Counted from the stretch's first letter, positions 12,277 through 25,389 are shown. The stretch: 64,000 nucleotides of DNA from Chelonoidis abingdonii (GCF_003597395.2 NC_133773.1:76118572-76182571); one strand, 5' to 3'. Notes: generated by a model from the sequence alone, not told the origin. Made by a program: numbers and translations.

Positions 12277-12505
12277 ACTTTCCCATGCCAAATAACCAGC
12301 CAGTGGTATAATGCATCATGATAATGATTAAATATTTTCAATAAAAATAAAAGCATTTTAGATGGGATTATTTTTGTTCAATGTTTCCAACTGACGTTAT
12401 TATACAGTATCTACATTTCAGTGTCAGAGGAAAGACATTTTTGATGAAGGAGAGACTGATGAGCTGGTTGTAGCATAGATTAGCAAAAGTATTGTGGAGT
12501 TTTTT
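12277..12505. repeat. Unnamed dispersed repeat, copy 1
   Basis: This segment resembles 16745-17000 in the same orientation over about 230-250 bp. Shared blocks are 'catgccaaat', 'agcattt..agatggga', 'tttttgttca', 'ttatacagta', 'tcagaggaa' and 'gatgagctg', then 'tagattagcaaa'. On the minus strand both copies encode a similar short peptide (LKCRYCII and LKYRYCII). I do not recognise the family. The solo LTR at 11409-12271 sits at its left edge, so the repeat probably once continued further left. Confidence 0.6.
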
Positions 12506-13239
12506 GCTATTTGGACCAAAAAAAATATTAAAATAGAATTTTCTGTAAAGTGGAAATTCCAGTTCCAACCAGCTCTACAGCTAAACATAAAAGGTTGCGC
12601 TCAGTTTATTTACTTTTGGTATCTTTTAAGTGAGGATAAAATGTTAGACACAAAGAATTGGCTGAGGCACATCACAGGCTCTCACAATCTTCAAGAGAGT
12701 TGGCATAGCTAGAAGCTATTTCACCAGCACAGTTTATCCCTCTGATTCACAAGTGTGCGCATCTAAAAGGCCAGCAGATCATGTGATTCAAACAGGCCTT
12801 CGGGCGTGGAGATATGGTAGAAGACTGTGGAGAGCAAAGGGAGACTGCAGGTAGGAAGGCTTGGGAGTTGCTGCTTGAAAGAGAGGGAGAGACTCAAAGA
12901 GTCCAGGAGGGGCTGAAGAGACGAGGCACACTCTGGAAGGAGGGGCTGGGTCCAGCTTGAGCCCGGCAGTGGAAAACTCTTTGCTTTATGTTTGTTTTGT
13001 ACTTAAATTCCACCCCATCAGAAGTATTTTTCTTCAATGATTTAGCTAGAGGGCCAAGTCACTGCAGCAATCAGACTAGTCTGGACGGTTGGCGATCCAA
13101 TGTGAGTAAGAAGTAACTGAGGCAGCAACTAGCCTGAAACCAGACCAGGTAGGTGGCACATCTCAAATATACTTTTTAGGGTTTAGGGTGTACAGTGAGT
13201 ATTCTGCTGCAACCGTAACTGTCACTAGATGTTGGTTTT
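12506..13239. other. No gene seen
   Basis: Nothing recognisable as a gene. A purine-rich patch lies around 12800-12960. Confidence 0.35.
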
Positions 13240-13335
13240 CTTTGCTAATACATTTGCACAGCACCTAGCATAACAGGTTCCTGATTCTGATGAGAACCTC
13301 CTTGGTGCGACTGTAAATAATATTTAATAATAATA
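13240..13335 (+). repeat. Old dispersed repeat tail
   Basis: The block 'tttgctaatacatttgcacagcacctagcataacagg' ending in '(aat)n' has the form of an old amniote dispersed tail ('cagcgcctagcaca...aataataat'). Similar blocks lie near 2975-3062 and, inverted, near 47385-47490. I cannot name the family with certainty; a MIR or CR1/L2-like tail is likely. Confidence 0.45.
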
Positions 13336-13877
13336 ATCATACATATGTTCTATTTCAGAGTTCATGCATTAAGGTATATTTATCAAAGCATTCAGACTTA
13401 ATATAAACTTTTAAAATGACAGGATTATAATAAATTTTTGCAGTATGGACAAAATAATAGTGAGTCTCTCATTCCTAAACATTTTTGAGATATAAATGTT
13501 TTACTAAGTTTTCTATAAGTAAGCTTAATTCTCATCCACTGGCCATCATTGGGCTTTATTTCAAAGCTGTTCCTTAAAGGACACACACGAGACTTTTTGA
13601 ATTATATGAAAGAGATTGACAAAGCCTTAATTATTCAAGTATTGTCACATGCCTCTGTCACAATTGCTCTAAAAGTAAAGATTTTTAGTAATTTGTAGGA
13701 AAGGATTTTAAGAAAGCACGTACAATAAAAATGTGTTGAAAGATAACCCAGACATAGTGTTGAAGATCAATATATTATAATCTTCTCATATGAGGAACTC
13801 AATCCCAAACCAGGACAGATGATTGCAGAAATCTATAGGAATACAAAGATATCAAAAATATACCAAAAAAAAACCAA

Positions 13878-13932
13878 AACAGGAGTATTTGTGGCACCTT
13901 AGAGACTAACAAATTTATTTGAGCATAAACCT
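13878..13932 (-). mobile_element. Penelope-like element tail, about 55 bp
   Basis: The stretch 'aggagtatttgtggcacctt' followed by 'agagactaacaaatttattt' and 'gagcataa' is the reverse complement of the 3' tail that ends many turtle Penelope-like copies. A related tail on the plus strand ends the larger remnant at 32.9 kb (gttagtctataaggtgccac). The copy is truncated to the tail only. Confidence 0.6.
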
Positions 13933-16744
13933 GAAATCCAATCTGCACTTATTCAGGTCCTCAGACTTATTATCTAAATTGCTTTGAATTGCACTGTTTT
14001 CTTTTCCTTTATCATTCAGCTCACCTGTTACAGTATGATGGAGAACAAAATATAATTATGCAAGAAAAGAAAGTAAATAGAATACGTCTCTTCTTAAACA
14101 CATTCTATTTGTCTCTTCTTTATCCTCTAATGCTGGCAGAAAATTCTGCTTCATAAAACGCACTTGAGGTCTAGACAGGAAAGAAAAGGGGGTATCAGCA
14201 ATGACCTCCAGTATTTTCTTTCAGAACATCATCATCTGAAGGGAGTGACATATTATGAAAATATTCTTCTCTTTCAAACATTTGACTGATTCTGGAATGT
14301 GAAGGTAGTTTAACTACTGCTGCTTGTTGTTATCAGCATCGCTCCAATTTGCCCCCTCCTTTAGTTTCAAATTTACATTTTACATTTTATAATTTATTAT
14401 ATATTTTTAGACCATGTACTATAGGCATACGTATGGCAAGGCTTTCTGTGTTCTCATTCCCTTCTGTCAAATCTGCTGATAAGATTTTTATGCTATTAAA
14501 GAGTAGAGCTGAGCAAATGCTGCTAAAAAGTGTCCATGCACATTAGTGTTAGAAAAACCAATGAACCTGATATGACAGTATTTCTAAGTCCCTTGTGTTC
14601 CCATTGGAAGAAGTTTGGCTGGGTAGGGTTTTCCACGTTCATTTGTTTCAATTTGTATTTGCACTAGAGCATGTATTTATGATAGAAACTTTGAAAGTTA
14701 TGGTCATACAAATCAGCAGTCAAGCAATACATGGGCTGAACTATGTTTGCATAAGATTTTGAATAATTGCACATAATAAAGACATTGATAAAAATGAGGC
14801 CCTTCATGGGATAATCCACAAAGGAGAAAAATGGTTACAAACATTTAATTGCTTTCTGCAAAGAGTTGGACCAGCTCTACTTGCAGATCACAAACTCTGT
14901 TTCATCCAGTCACTCAAACTCTCCTACGCTCATCAGGTTCTCCTTAGCAGGTTCAATTATGTATATCTATTTCTACTCCACAAGCTCACTAATGTACTTA
15001 ACTTGATCATCAGACTTACCGTTGCATAGCCAGATCTCCTCCACAGATTCTCTGATACACGCCCAGTGCTCTGACGACCCACCGAAGCATAACCAGTTTC
15101 AGGTGCATAACTAGTTTTCATGCATCAGAGAGTTAAAAGAACTCGTTCTCGTTAGTCATGCTGCTGCCCATTTAATTTTCTGCTATGATCACTGGCTTGT
15201 ATCCAGTTCTTTGCAAAGTGGGAGACATAAATTCAGTTAGTCACTAAACCATTTGCATATATCCAGTCAACTCACCCAAAAAGTTTTAAAATCCTTTTTA
15301 TTTTTAGACCAACTTTGCTAACATACTGGTTCTTAGGAAAGAAGAAGAGCATTAGAAATCTGAAGTTAAAAAAAAGTCTTAGAATTTTGAGTGTACAACT
15401 TTTTGGAAAGATTCATTTTCACTAGGTTCTACCTAAAGAACAGCATAGCTGATGTGCTTCAAATTTTAAAAACAAATTTTGTTCTGCTCTGAGAAAAATT
15501 AAGAGAATTTGCAAGTCAGTGGAGTTTCTTTCTCTGATAAAATTAGGAAAAGCTTAAGATAATGCTTGGACCGGAATGGGTCTTTAGTTGTAAATATATG
15601 GAGCCATATCTATTGTTCCATAATAGAGCAAAAGGTGGACTGGGAAAAGACAAGTGATAAAAGCTTTCAGGATTAGCCTTTAGGATAATGGTTTATATAA
15701 AGATGAGTGTAGTGTCTGTGTTTCTCTCCACAGTTGTTGTGAAATGGGGGGCGAGTGAGCCCTGCTTTCTGTATGAAACTTTACAGGTTTATCAGTTTGT
15801 GGACTTTGCAGTAAGTAATTTGCCACATTTTGAAATAGTCTCTTTTGTTTTCTTATTTAAAGAAACTTTTTGCTTAAAAAAAGCCACCAAAACTACAACA
15901 AAGACAATAACAAAATTATACAATGCCTGATCTTGAAATACTGCAGTCATCTGGGGAGAAATTATATCCCTATTCAAACCAATGGGAGTCTTGCCATTAA
16001 CTTCAGTATTTCACCCCAGGAATTTTGTCATTGATTTCAGTAGGAGCAGAGATAGGACCATTAAACAAATTCTCCTTTGCCTTTTAATCACTAATTTTAT
16101 TTTTAAATTCTTGATACAACTCACTCTAGGGACACCTATAGTATTACTAGGGCTCATATACTTGTATGGCACAGGAAATTTCTTCAAGTATATCATTTAG
16201 CTACAAATCTCTTAATCCACCTCTAAATATTGTATTTTTCACGCTTTGATTATGGATCAAAGCTTCACTCATAAATGTGATTCCACAAGGAACAGGCCTG
16301 GCTAAAAATGGAAGAAGCTGTCTTGGCCACAACTGAGATGTATATGTAGGAGCAGTGAGGAATTTAAAATTGCCCCAACAACTACCATAATAATCAATGG
16401 TCAGATGCAGTCAACCAAGGATAGGGTCAAGTTTCTGAACCTGTATCTGTCTCTATCAACATCATTTCTGTCTTCCTTGGGGGTAAGCTTGGGCCACACA
16501 GCTGATGTCAGTACATCTGATTGTCCAAATTCTGCTCTTCCAGAAGCTCATTGGCAATGAGAACAGGGAAGGAAGATAGTTTCATCATGACTCATAATCA
16601 GTTCTATATTCTTCCTCCCATTAATGTATTACAAAACCCAACAGTCACTTCTAAAAGGCTGGCAATCCCTGCCAGACACAGCTGCTGTCATTTGAGAGCC
16701 CAAGGTTAGCCTGTAACACAGATTTTCCATCTGATGCTGCCCCC
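13933..16744. other. Repeat-poor stretch without recognisable genes
   Basis: I see no coding region or RNA gene. Around 15945-16050 is a 'caatgggagtcttgccattaacttcagt' phrase of the scattered motif family. Open frames are short and without recognisable domains. Confidence 0.4.
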
Positions 16745-17000
16745 CTCCATGCCAAATCATCAGCAGCAAGAGAGAAGAGGATAATGAATAGTGATTATTA
16801 TTTAATAAAACTAACAGCATTTCAGATGGGGATTGTTTTTGTTCAGTTATTCCCAGTGCCTCTATTATACAGTACCTATATTTTAGTGCCAGAGGAATTC
16901 CCCATGAAGGACATTTGAGATGGGGTGTGGGTCCTGATGAGCTGACTAAAGTGTTCAAGATTTCTCAGTGCAGTGTAGATTAGCAAATTATCTTTAAAAT
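16745..17000. repeat. Unnamed dispersed repeat, copy 2
   Basis: Second copy of the repeat at 12277-12505, in direct orientation and about 4.5 kb away. Shared landmarks run in the same order, from 'catgccaaatcatcagc' to 'gtgtagattagcaaat'. This copy is not interrupted by an LTR and so shows more of the left part. The two copies differ by many substitutions and small indels, suggesting an old family. Confidence 0.6.
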
Positions 17001-18763
17001 CAAAGTGAAAGAGCAAATAGACCAGAAAAAATCTAACTATTATCTCAACTAAAGGAGTAAAAAAACTTCTAGAAAGTCTTTATTTCTTCCCTAAAGCTGT
17101 GAGTTTCTGAAGTTATACTAAGACAAACTTAAATATTTATGCCGCCCTAAATGGTCTCAGTGGATTACATCATTAACATAAGCAATATTAGATCACGGAA
17201 TGATATAGAGACAGTTGGAATATATAAATGTGCAAATCATTAATCCACATATACATACTGCATCTCCCCTCTCAAATCATTCCAGCGTGTTGTTAAAGTT
17301 GCATTTGCTGAGGAGCTCTGAGATTAATCACTTTGCATAACCTGCTGTCTGGGCAGGCAACTTGGAATCTGTTTCCTAAAACTGCTGCTCTGGTAGGTTT
17401 ACTATGCTGCTTTATTGTGGTAAATTACTTTCCTCTTCAGTTTGCTATTAGAGGTAGCTTGTGTCAGCTGACTGTCAATCTAATGCAGACAATTGAACAC
17501 CATCTGCTCTGTTTTTGACCAAATTATATGAAAATATGCATTCTAGATTAATATGATTCTCTGTGGGTCTTCTGACAGTTTATTGCATTACACTTGTTAA
17601 TGCTTCTCTCTTTTACATCCCTGTATATCAAATCCTCTGCTGTATCTCTATCTTAAAATTCAGTTGGAGGGGCAGATAGAAGTTGAAACTTTAAACGTTG
17701 ACTGAACTGTTCTTTGCATTGGCTGGGGTAGAATAAATGAGACAAAATAATACTTTTTGCAACTTCAGTGGAGTTACCCTAGCTATGTACATGATAATAT
17801 TTTAAAAAGTTAATTTAAGACAATATGAAATAATTTATGGTGGGAAAAATATGTATAAAAACCTGTTCAAGAATATTTGAACCTTCAGAATATTACCCCA
17901 TGAATGGGGGAAATAGTAGGAGTGTGAGATAAACTGTCAAAACTACAAGTGCCTGGGTTTGTACGCTCAGCTTTTCAAGACAATTACAAGGTTATTATGT
18001 GAGGATTGGTATGAATAATTCTCTTACATTTGTTTTGTTTCCTAGTCCTTTCTTCATTCGCTTGTTGGCTTGCGATTCAAGTCACCACCTCTAAGGTAAA
18101 TGTCACATAAGGTATTCAGAACCCCTTACTGATAAACACAGGCTTTGAGTAACTTGCTCCACCTTGTCTTGAGTTTTATACCTGTACTACTTAGTTCATC
18201 TACGGTGTGTTTGCAGTTAAAATGCATATAAGAGAAAAACAGGCAAAACAAATAATGAGAGGTTTTGAGAAATATTACATTCGGTGAAATTCTGCTGTCT
18301 CCCTCCTCTCTAGAAACCAATTTAAATTGCATGTTCTGATGCGAATCCTTCTCAATATTTTTAAAACTGCTAGCAAAATTAAATACCATATAGTCTGGTA
18401 TGCTCTTTGTTGCCAGATATGTATCCTAACTCGTGGCTATGTAATATAGACCTAGAACTGACATTTCTTCCCTGTTTTATTAACATATTTTTAATAACAA
18501 AACAAAAAATGATCTTGCACTTTGTGTGTGAGATACAGAATCCACAAATAACTTGCTCATGTAGTATGAGAGATTCCAAAGTTCAATGTTAGCTTTGTAC
18601 CTTTTTAGATATCAGCCTCAACTGAAAACATGGATTGGAACATTGAACTTTTTTCAACTGCCAAACACCATTCAGGAACTAAATTTCAGAGATTAGACCC
18701 TATCTCACTAACAGGCTCCACCAATACACTGGAACAGACTACTACGAATTTTGTGAGGCTTAG
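17001..18763. other. Repeat-poor stretch; candidate conserved element at about 17270-17650
   Basis: No coding or repeat signal. The part around 17270-17650 has balanced composition, lacks the look of the surrounding repeats and carries homeodomain and POU-like words (gattaatcactttgcat, tcaatctaatg) and an E-box (catctg). That is only suggestive. Nothing else stands out. Confidence 0.3.
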
Positions 18764-18860
18764 AATGTGGGTGAATTCTAGGTGAGTGCTCTGTCCACTA
18801 GGTTGTACAGTCAGTCACACTCTCTTTCCTTGGCTTAATGGCTATTCATAGCCTTTAGGG
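18764..18860 (-). mobile_element. tRNA-like SINE relic (MIR-like)
   Basis: The phrase 'aggtgagtgctctgtccactaggttgtacag' reads on the minus strand as the tRNA-like head of an old SINE, of the 'cctagtggacagagcact' form. It lies a few dozen bases from a second such relic on the plus strand. Divergence is high. Confidence 0.4.
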
Positions 18861-18886
18861 CAGGGAATGGATGTGAGAATAACTTT

Positions 18887-19050
18887 ACAGCCCAGCAGGT
18901 TAAAGCGCACACCTAGGATGTGGGACGCTCAAGTTCACTCCCTGCTCCTGTAAGCCAGTGTCTGAATGACCTCTTTCCTCCCTTCTATTGAAGAACTGGG
19001 GCAAAGGAAATCAGGAGCAGACTGCATTTGCATAGACAAACCAACTCTGT
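18887..19050 (+). mobile_element. tRNA-like SINE relic (MIR-like)
   Basis: The head 'cagcaggttaaagcgcacacctaggatgtggg' followed by 'gctcaagttcactccctgctcc' has the spacing of A and B boxes of a tRNA-derived SINE. The downstream part is too worn to assign a family. Confidence 0.4.
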
Positions 19051-22000
19051 GTAGGCGATCAGCAGACAGATCTGCTTTGCTAAACTGATCAGTTTGGGGT
19101 AAAAATTTATTTTTATTTTGAATGCGTGGATAATGTACTGTTATTCTTATTGTATGACTAAGAGGCAGAAGAACTGTACTCAGGATAATTCTTGTCATTA
19201 CATCATATTAACTGTAACCTCACTCACTGAACAGGGGGTAGTGATGCCAAATTCAAGTAAAAGTCAGAGTACGTGGGGACAGATGTTTTTACATGGTGCT
19301 GTGGACTCAGTTTAAAGAGCCCTAGATACCATTTGAAAAAAAAGCAACAAAATTTGCATTTTTCAAACTGTGTGGTAGCCGGGTATTAGTGAGTAAATGA
19401 GATTTTTTACTCCAAGAGATCTTAACAAATTATTTGATTGTCTTATTACTGTGGAGAAATACAAAGACTAAAATTCTCCAATACTATGTTCTTTCTAGGA
19501 AAACGTTAGCTATTTCTTGCTCGAGTCTATTTTTTTGCCAGAAAATCCCATTTTAAAAGGGACCTAAGTATTTGAGGCTGGACAGTGAGAAGCTCCTGTA
19601 AAAAAAACATGATTAGTAGTAGGTTTAAAATCGAAACAGTTTTGTAATCTGTAAAAAACTGTAAAAAAAAAATGTGCTTAAAAACCACATACAACGTCAC
19701 CCTCACCAATACTCTGATTCTCAGGAGTAGTAAACAACGATTCACCATCGAATTTCAAGATCCCTATTCTCATAGCTAGTGGTGAAGGAAAATCTCCAGC
19801 CCAGTTAGAATATAATCAATCTACAGTAAATAATTGATTCCCTGTCCCCTTCCTTCATTTGGAGCAGACAACTGAAGTGAGAGACAAAAGAAAGGAGCAT
19901 GAGGGCAGAGGGAAGGCAGTGTAAACATTAATAAATAAATATTGGACTAAAACACCATCAAACCTTGGGCAGATTAATGTTCAGATCCAGATTATGCAGC
20001 CTGAGCCCATCTCTCTTTTTCAGTATACAAGAATGACCCAGAAGTGAAGACAGGTACTTTTATTGTTTAATTAGGTCTTTCCTGTTGTACTGGAAAACCC
20101 AGGAGCACCACAGGTAGAAGAGTATTTGTAAGCTGTCACGATCACTAAGGAATTGTGGTTCAGGTTCAGTATATCCTGATCATTATGAACCTTCTGGATA
20201 ACAGCTGAATCAGAACTTTACCGAGGTATGTCACCAATATAACAAGTCTTTTCCTGGAGTAAATTTGAAAAATTATATATTGTGCTACTTGTTACAAATA
20301 TAGGGTCACCCGACAAAGTGTAATGTCTGCTTGGGAATGGACTCATCATGTGAGGAAAAGGCTCATGTACCTCTGAAACACAACTGGCTGTATACACACA
20401 GAAGGCAACAACTTGGTTGCATGCACATTGTCTATTTATAGAATTAAGGAAAACCTCTATTATTGTAACATAGAAATATATCACATTATCAATTTCCTGC
20501 ATTTGCAGAGGTGGAACTTTGCTCTTTCCAATAATCTGTATTGTTTTTATCACTCATGCTTTCAGGATTTAAGAATAACACCTTTAGTTTACATGTTTTT
20601 TAGAAAAAATACTTTCTGGATGCCGTTATGGCTAGAAGTCATCCCAGGAAATGTATACAATCACATATGTTTGGAATGAAATGATCATAAATATTTCATA
20701 AGCATTTCATTTTGCCATTGGTTGTCAAAGCATAGGAATTATCGTGCCACAAGAAATCTCTTTGAAGTTTGAATGTCAAGCAGCTTCTCACAATGTTCAT
20801 GAATAAATGCTTATGCTGTCTTACTTTGTGACTGAGGTTGACAGTAGAGGTAGGCAAAAGAAAACACAAGAGATTATGAAATGACACAGTGACCTCATGA
20901 AAGTGTTGTCAGAAAACTGGCAGTCTCCTTCAAAGGGCTTGGCTTGATATTTTTATTAGCTTGTTGACTTTTGCACAAGGAATTACACTAATTTTATGGT
21001 AGAAACACTCAAAATGTATTAGTTGACATACATGTTCTCATGATATCCCACATTGTTATAGGCAGTAAAATTCAGTTTTCTTGAAATAACAGTCAATCCC
21101 ATGGAATCTTGTAACTCCTGCAACAAATCATGTCATAAAAAGGGATAACTCTACTAAAGTCTGTTGCGATTATTGGCCTAAAAGTTTACCCTAAGTTTAA
21201 CGGTGAAAAGTATGTGAAAGTTCATAAGATGTCAACATAATCTATGACTGATTGGCTGCCTGAGAATTAGCCATGGAAAATAGCTCAATAAATAACTGTT
21301 ATGTACCGATGCACAAACCAGACAGAAAAATTGAATTAGCCCAAACAAAAATGACCTTCTGATATAAGTCAACTCTAATTCCAACTCTGACCAATGAAAT
21401 GTACAGATGTATTTCATATAAAGTATATTATACCTATGTATTTTGGGCCAGTTTGTCAGTGTTAGCCTCGTTTACTGTGGCTGCAGATTTAACCCAGAAA
21501 TGGCTGCTCTAAGCTTTTTTTTTTTTAAAAAAAAAAATTCTACAGAATGAACTCTTTTCGACAAATGAATATCACAAATGACATCTGTTACTGACCATAT
21601 AAAATGATCTCTCTAGAATTATAGTATTTAAGGGGCACATTTTTAAATGGGTGCACATACAAACGTGCACGTTTTGTGTGCCCCTCTGAAAATATGGGCC
21701 TAAGAATCTAGAACCAATTTAGAAAAATAGCTGCTTCAGTAAGATTATTTAAACTGCATAAACAAGATACAGAAGAGTATTTTGGTTGATTGCAAATCAC
21801 CACCCACAGCAGATTGTAGAATCAGTATGCAGCCAATGAAACATAAGACAGAAGCGTTAAATAATTAAAACAATCTCTCACAGTGTTGTAGGCAGGCTTG
21901 GGAAAATTAGATATTTATTGGTAAATACTGATTTTACCCTATACACAAAAAACAAACAAATGTTTCCATTGATAATAATTGGAATGTACAGATAGGCAAA

Positions 22001-22257
22001 GTCAGAAAAATACTGCTTGAGAGCTTAGAGTTTGATTTAAGGATAATTATTTAGTATATTTTGACAATTTGTGTTTTAATGGTTATAAAGCTTTATATTA
22101 AACTATAAATGAGTTACATAAAATGATGATTCTCCACAACTGTGAAAATTTCAATCAATAAAAATAAAAATTGCTTAAAAATAAACATTTATCTTACTCA
22201 TCCATAATATAAAAATAATAATAAATTCAAATGGTAAAGTCATCTGCTTCTTAAGCA
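19051..22257. other. AT-rich stretch without recognisable genes
   Basis: No coding or RNA gene signal. A poly-T/poly-A palindrome lies at about 21516-21538. Around 21630-21705 is a worn palindrome-like block (gggtgcacatacaaacgtgc / acgttttgtgtgcccc) that may be an old MITE. Confidence 0.4.
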
Positions 22258-22680
22258 GACCATCATGCACTGAGGTCAATCTGCAGGCCTCCTGTCATCA
22301 ATCTTTCCCCTCTTCTGGGCTCCCCAGCTAAACTCCACACGGATCAGTCTCACCAGCCCTTCTGGCTGGGCTTTATTTGTTTTCCAAAAACAGCAAACCA
22401 AAATGAAAGAAACAACATTAGGCAATTACCCTCCTGGCCTTAGTCCCTGCCCTAAAAGATATCTCCTATCAAACTACTGGCAGGCCTCCTTTCTCTGCAC
22501 TTCCTGCAACTTTCTAAGCCCCATCCTCTTCTGCTTCTTGTGACTCTGTATAACAAGGCAGCAGATCTCTCTCAGGTGTGCCCTTTCAGTAATCCCCTTG
22601 GCTGGATGCAGGCCTCTCGCCCATAAGAGGGCAAGCCACCTTGTTCACACTGACTGAATATACCCTGAAGGCAGGACAAA
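22258..22680 (-). mobile_element. Possible LTR fragment
   Basis: A moderately GC-rich block with a TTTATT (AATAAA on the minus strand) near 22373 and a clear change of composition from its AT-rich left flank. It ends where a CR1 tail begins at 22682. No termini or target-site duplication could be fixed, so this is only a suggestion. Confidence 0.3.
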
Positions 22681-22681
22681 T

Positions 22682-23300
22682 AAGAACATAAAAATGGTCA
22701 TATTGGATCAGACCAAAGGTCCATCTAGCCAGGTATCCTGTCTTCCAGCAGTACCCAATGCAAGGTGCCTAAAGGAAATGAACAGAACAGGTATCAATCA
22801 TATCCCTCTTTGTCATCTCTTTTCCAGGTTGAAAAGTCCCATCTTATTTTATCTCTCCCCATACAGAAGCTGTTCCATACCCCTAATCATTTTTGTTGCC
22901 CTTTTCTGAACCTTTTCCAGTTCCAATATATCTTTTTTGAGATGAGGCGACCACATCTGCGCATAGTATTCAAGATGTGGGCGTACATGGATTTATATAG
23001 AGGCAATATGATATTTTCTATCTTATTAGCTATCCATTTCTTAATGATTCCCAACATTCTGTTCACTTTTTTGACTGCTGCTGCACATTGAATGGATGTT
23101 TTCGGAGAACTTTCCACAATGACTCCAAGATCTCTTTCTTGAGTGATAACAGCTAATTTAGACCCCATCATTTTATATTTATAATTGGGATTATGCTTTC
23201 CAATGTGCATTACTTTGCATTTATCAACAATGAAATTCATCTGCCATTTTGTTGCCCAGCCACCTAGTTTTGAGAGAGCCTTTTGTAGCTCTTCGCTCAG
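22682..23300 (-). mobile_element. CR1 LINE 3' part, 5'-truncated
   Basis: The plus strand starts 'aagaacataaaaatggtcat' then 'attggatcagaccaaaggtccatctagcc', the reverse of a CR1 3' end. Reading the minus strand, the 22887-23240 frame (117 codons) holds the ORF2 C-terminal block with 'VMHIGKHNPNYKY', 'MGSKLAVITQERDLGVIVE' and '[24 protein letters not shown]'. The same block occurs in the copies at 1.8 and 37.5 kb. The copy stops at about 23300. Confidence 0.85.
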
Positions 23301-24097
23301 TCACTTACTGACTGGTAGCACTACTGATTAACCCTTTGATGGATGTCATATACACCATAGTTTTGATATGTTTAGTTAGTTTCTCTGTTACTAATTGTGT
23401 GGCTGTGGACTCATAATGTGACTTTGGCATACTCACTGGGATGTGGCAAGGCCTCTGATCGAGGATGTGTAGTGTTGGTGTATAGTAAGAAATCTTATTC
23501 ACAAATAAAGACCTATTCAAAGTTGGACAAATTGAAGAGCAAATTGCAAGTGCTGAATATTCTGAGAATTCACTACAAGAAATTTATATAAATCTATTAG
23601 TTGAACAATAACAAAAATGAATGCTTTTAAAAATCTTTCTTTGCACAATTCATGGACAAAAAGGGACAAAATCCAACAAATAGCTGAACCACATCTACCT
23701 ACAAAATATCTGTCTTCACCAAATTATTGTCTCTTACAGACATATCCAGTGCAAGTCTTACTGCTGTAGAAGTGGTGTTTTATGGTGGTGGTAGCAGGTT
23801 GTAAGAGTAATTTCAAGTGTGCTGACTTCTGATCTCCAGTCTTTCTCTGTAGAACTTACTCTGGCCAGGCCAAAAACAAAAAGTTCTTGTAGCTGTTTGT
23901 TGGTTACTAGTTGGCTACTACTAGTCTGTTAGCACAAAATGTAAAGGTACATTTTTATAAACCATAGACTAAATTCTCTCATTCACTTCATTGCCTACCT
24001 CAGGCAGTTACATGTAAATGAGTCTGGATTTAGCCCCCATATCTTCTCTATTGATTTTTTAAACCATTTTCAGACTTTACATAAATTCTAAAAATTC
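23301..24097. other. No gene seen
   Basis: No coding region or clear repeat. The part near 23960-24040 carries a weak copy of the scattered 'aaattct...' phrase family. Confidence 0.35.
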
Positions 24098-24405
24098 ACT
24101 TGGCACTCTGTGTAGACTCCGGCAGGCCTCAGCACCGGTCTGCCTGCCCTAGCCAGCCTGACCCACAGCCACTGGCTGGCCCAAGCATCAGCCCAACCTC
24201 CAGACTGTCCCGAGCATTGGCCGGACCCCTAGGCCAGCCCGAGCCACCCTTGGCCACTTGCTGGCCGAGCCCCAAGCTCCAGGCCACCGGCCTGAGCTGA
24301 GCATCCACCAGCTTCGGGGGAGAGGGGAAGCGAGGGTGGGGTCACAGCCTAGGTTAAGGGAGGCTTAGCCTCCTCTGGCCTATTATATCCGCCACCCATG
24401 GCTCA
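24098..24405. mobile_element. GC-rich block, possible hAT-type MITE fragment
   Basis: A sharp GC-rich island of about 300 bp in AT-rich DNA. It is rich in 'ccagcc', 'ggcc' and 'ctggcc' words and ends 'gaggcttagcctcctctggcctattatatccgcc'. That ending resembles non-autonomous elements common in turtles, but I could not find terminal repeats or a target-site duplication. The 66-codon frame inside it is a by-product of composition. Confidence 0.35.
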
Positions 24406-25261
24406 ACAACCAACAACGGTAATTCAGAGAAGTAATTTGAAATAGATACAAAAATAACCAGCTGTCAACTTAGGCTTATTTACATTTTTGTTCTCATCAT
24501 TGGTGATTAAGAAAATCCCATGAGTCCATTGGACTGCAGCCCTGCAGCATTACACTTTATGGAAGAATACTCTTTAATCTCTTTTGACCAAGAATCCTGA
24601 GTGGGGTAAGCTCAAGAGACCCTTACTTCACTGTCTCTTCTTAAAGGTTGAATGTTGTTTCATAACTCTGTGGTACATGGGTTTTTTATGAATAGGTGCC
24701 TAAAGTTTTCTAAACAAATCAATCATTTAGCAGTAGGCAGTGGTACTATTGTGTATTTACATATCACTCCTTGCTACTTTGAGTGACATGAGTACTGATG
24801 TGGTCAGGCTGTTATGCAAAGAGCTCTTATCAAAGATGTTTCAATTCCTCAGCAATACCCACATAGATCCCCTAATTCTATAAATATTTAATACTAGGTA
24901 TGCAATGAAATCTCAGCAGGATTTCAGAAACGGCAGTAATTGGCAGCAATCACTTGAAGGATCATAAACTTTTTTGCATTTTTCACTTTAACTATTCTGC
25001 AAAATGTAAATGTCCCTCTGTTTCAGGCACCGGAGAGCTAGCTCAGCTAAATCAGGTTTATGTATGACATCCTGTTTGTTACCTAGGTAGTAATATGGAT
25101 AAAACATGCACTTACAGGCCCCAATACACTCCTGCTTGCATGATAGGTATATAATCTTGCTCCTTCTTTTGAGAATTGGAAATTGCTCCACATTTGTAGG
25201 GCTCATGATCATTGCTGTTTTCCATTAAAACATCTGGTAAATATTCCTGTTAGTGGAAACT

Positions 25262-25389
25262 TTTGAGAACAGGCAGCCACACAGCTGTCAGGGATGGACT
25301 AGGTATGCTTAATCATATCTCAGAACAGGGGCCTGGACTAGACGACTACTTGAGGTCCCTTCCAGCCCTACATTTATATGATTCTATAT
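25262..25389 (+). mobile_element. CR1 LINE 3' tail
   Basis: The block 'cctggactagacgactacttgaggtcccttccagcccta' ending 'atatgattctata' matches the common CR1 tail that finishes in ATTCTATG-type repeats. Only about 130 bp remain. It abuts the L2-like fragment that follows, at or close to the insertion point. Confidence 0.8.
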
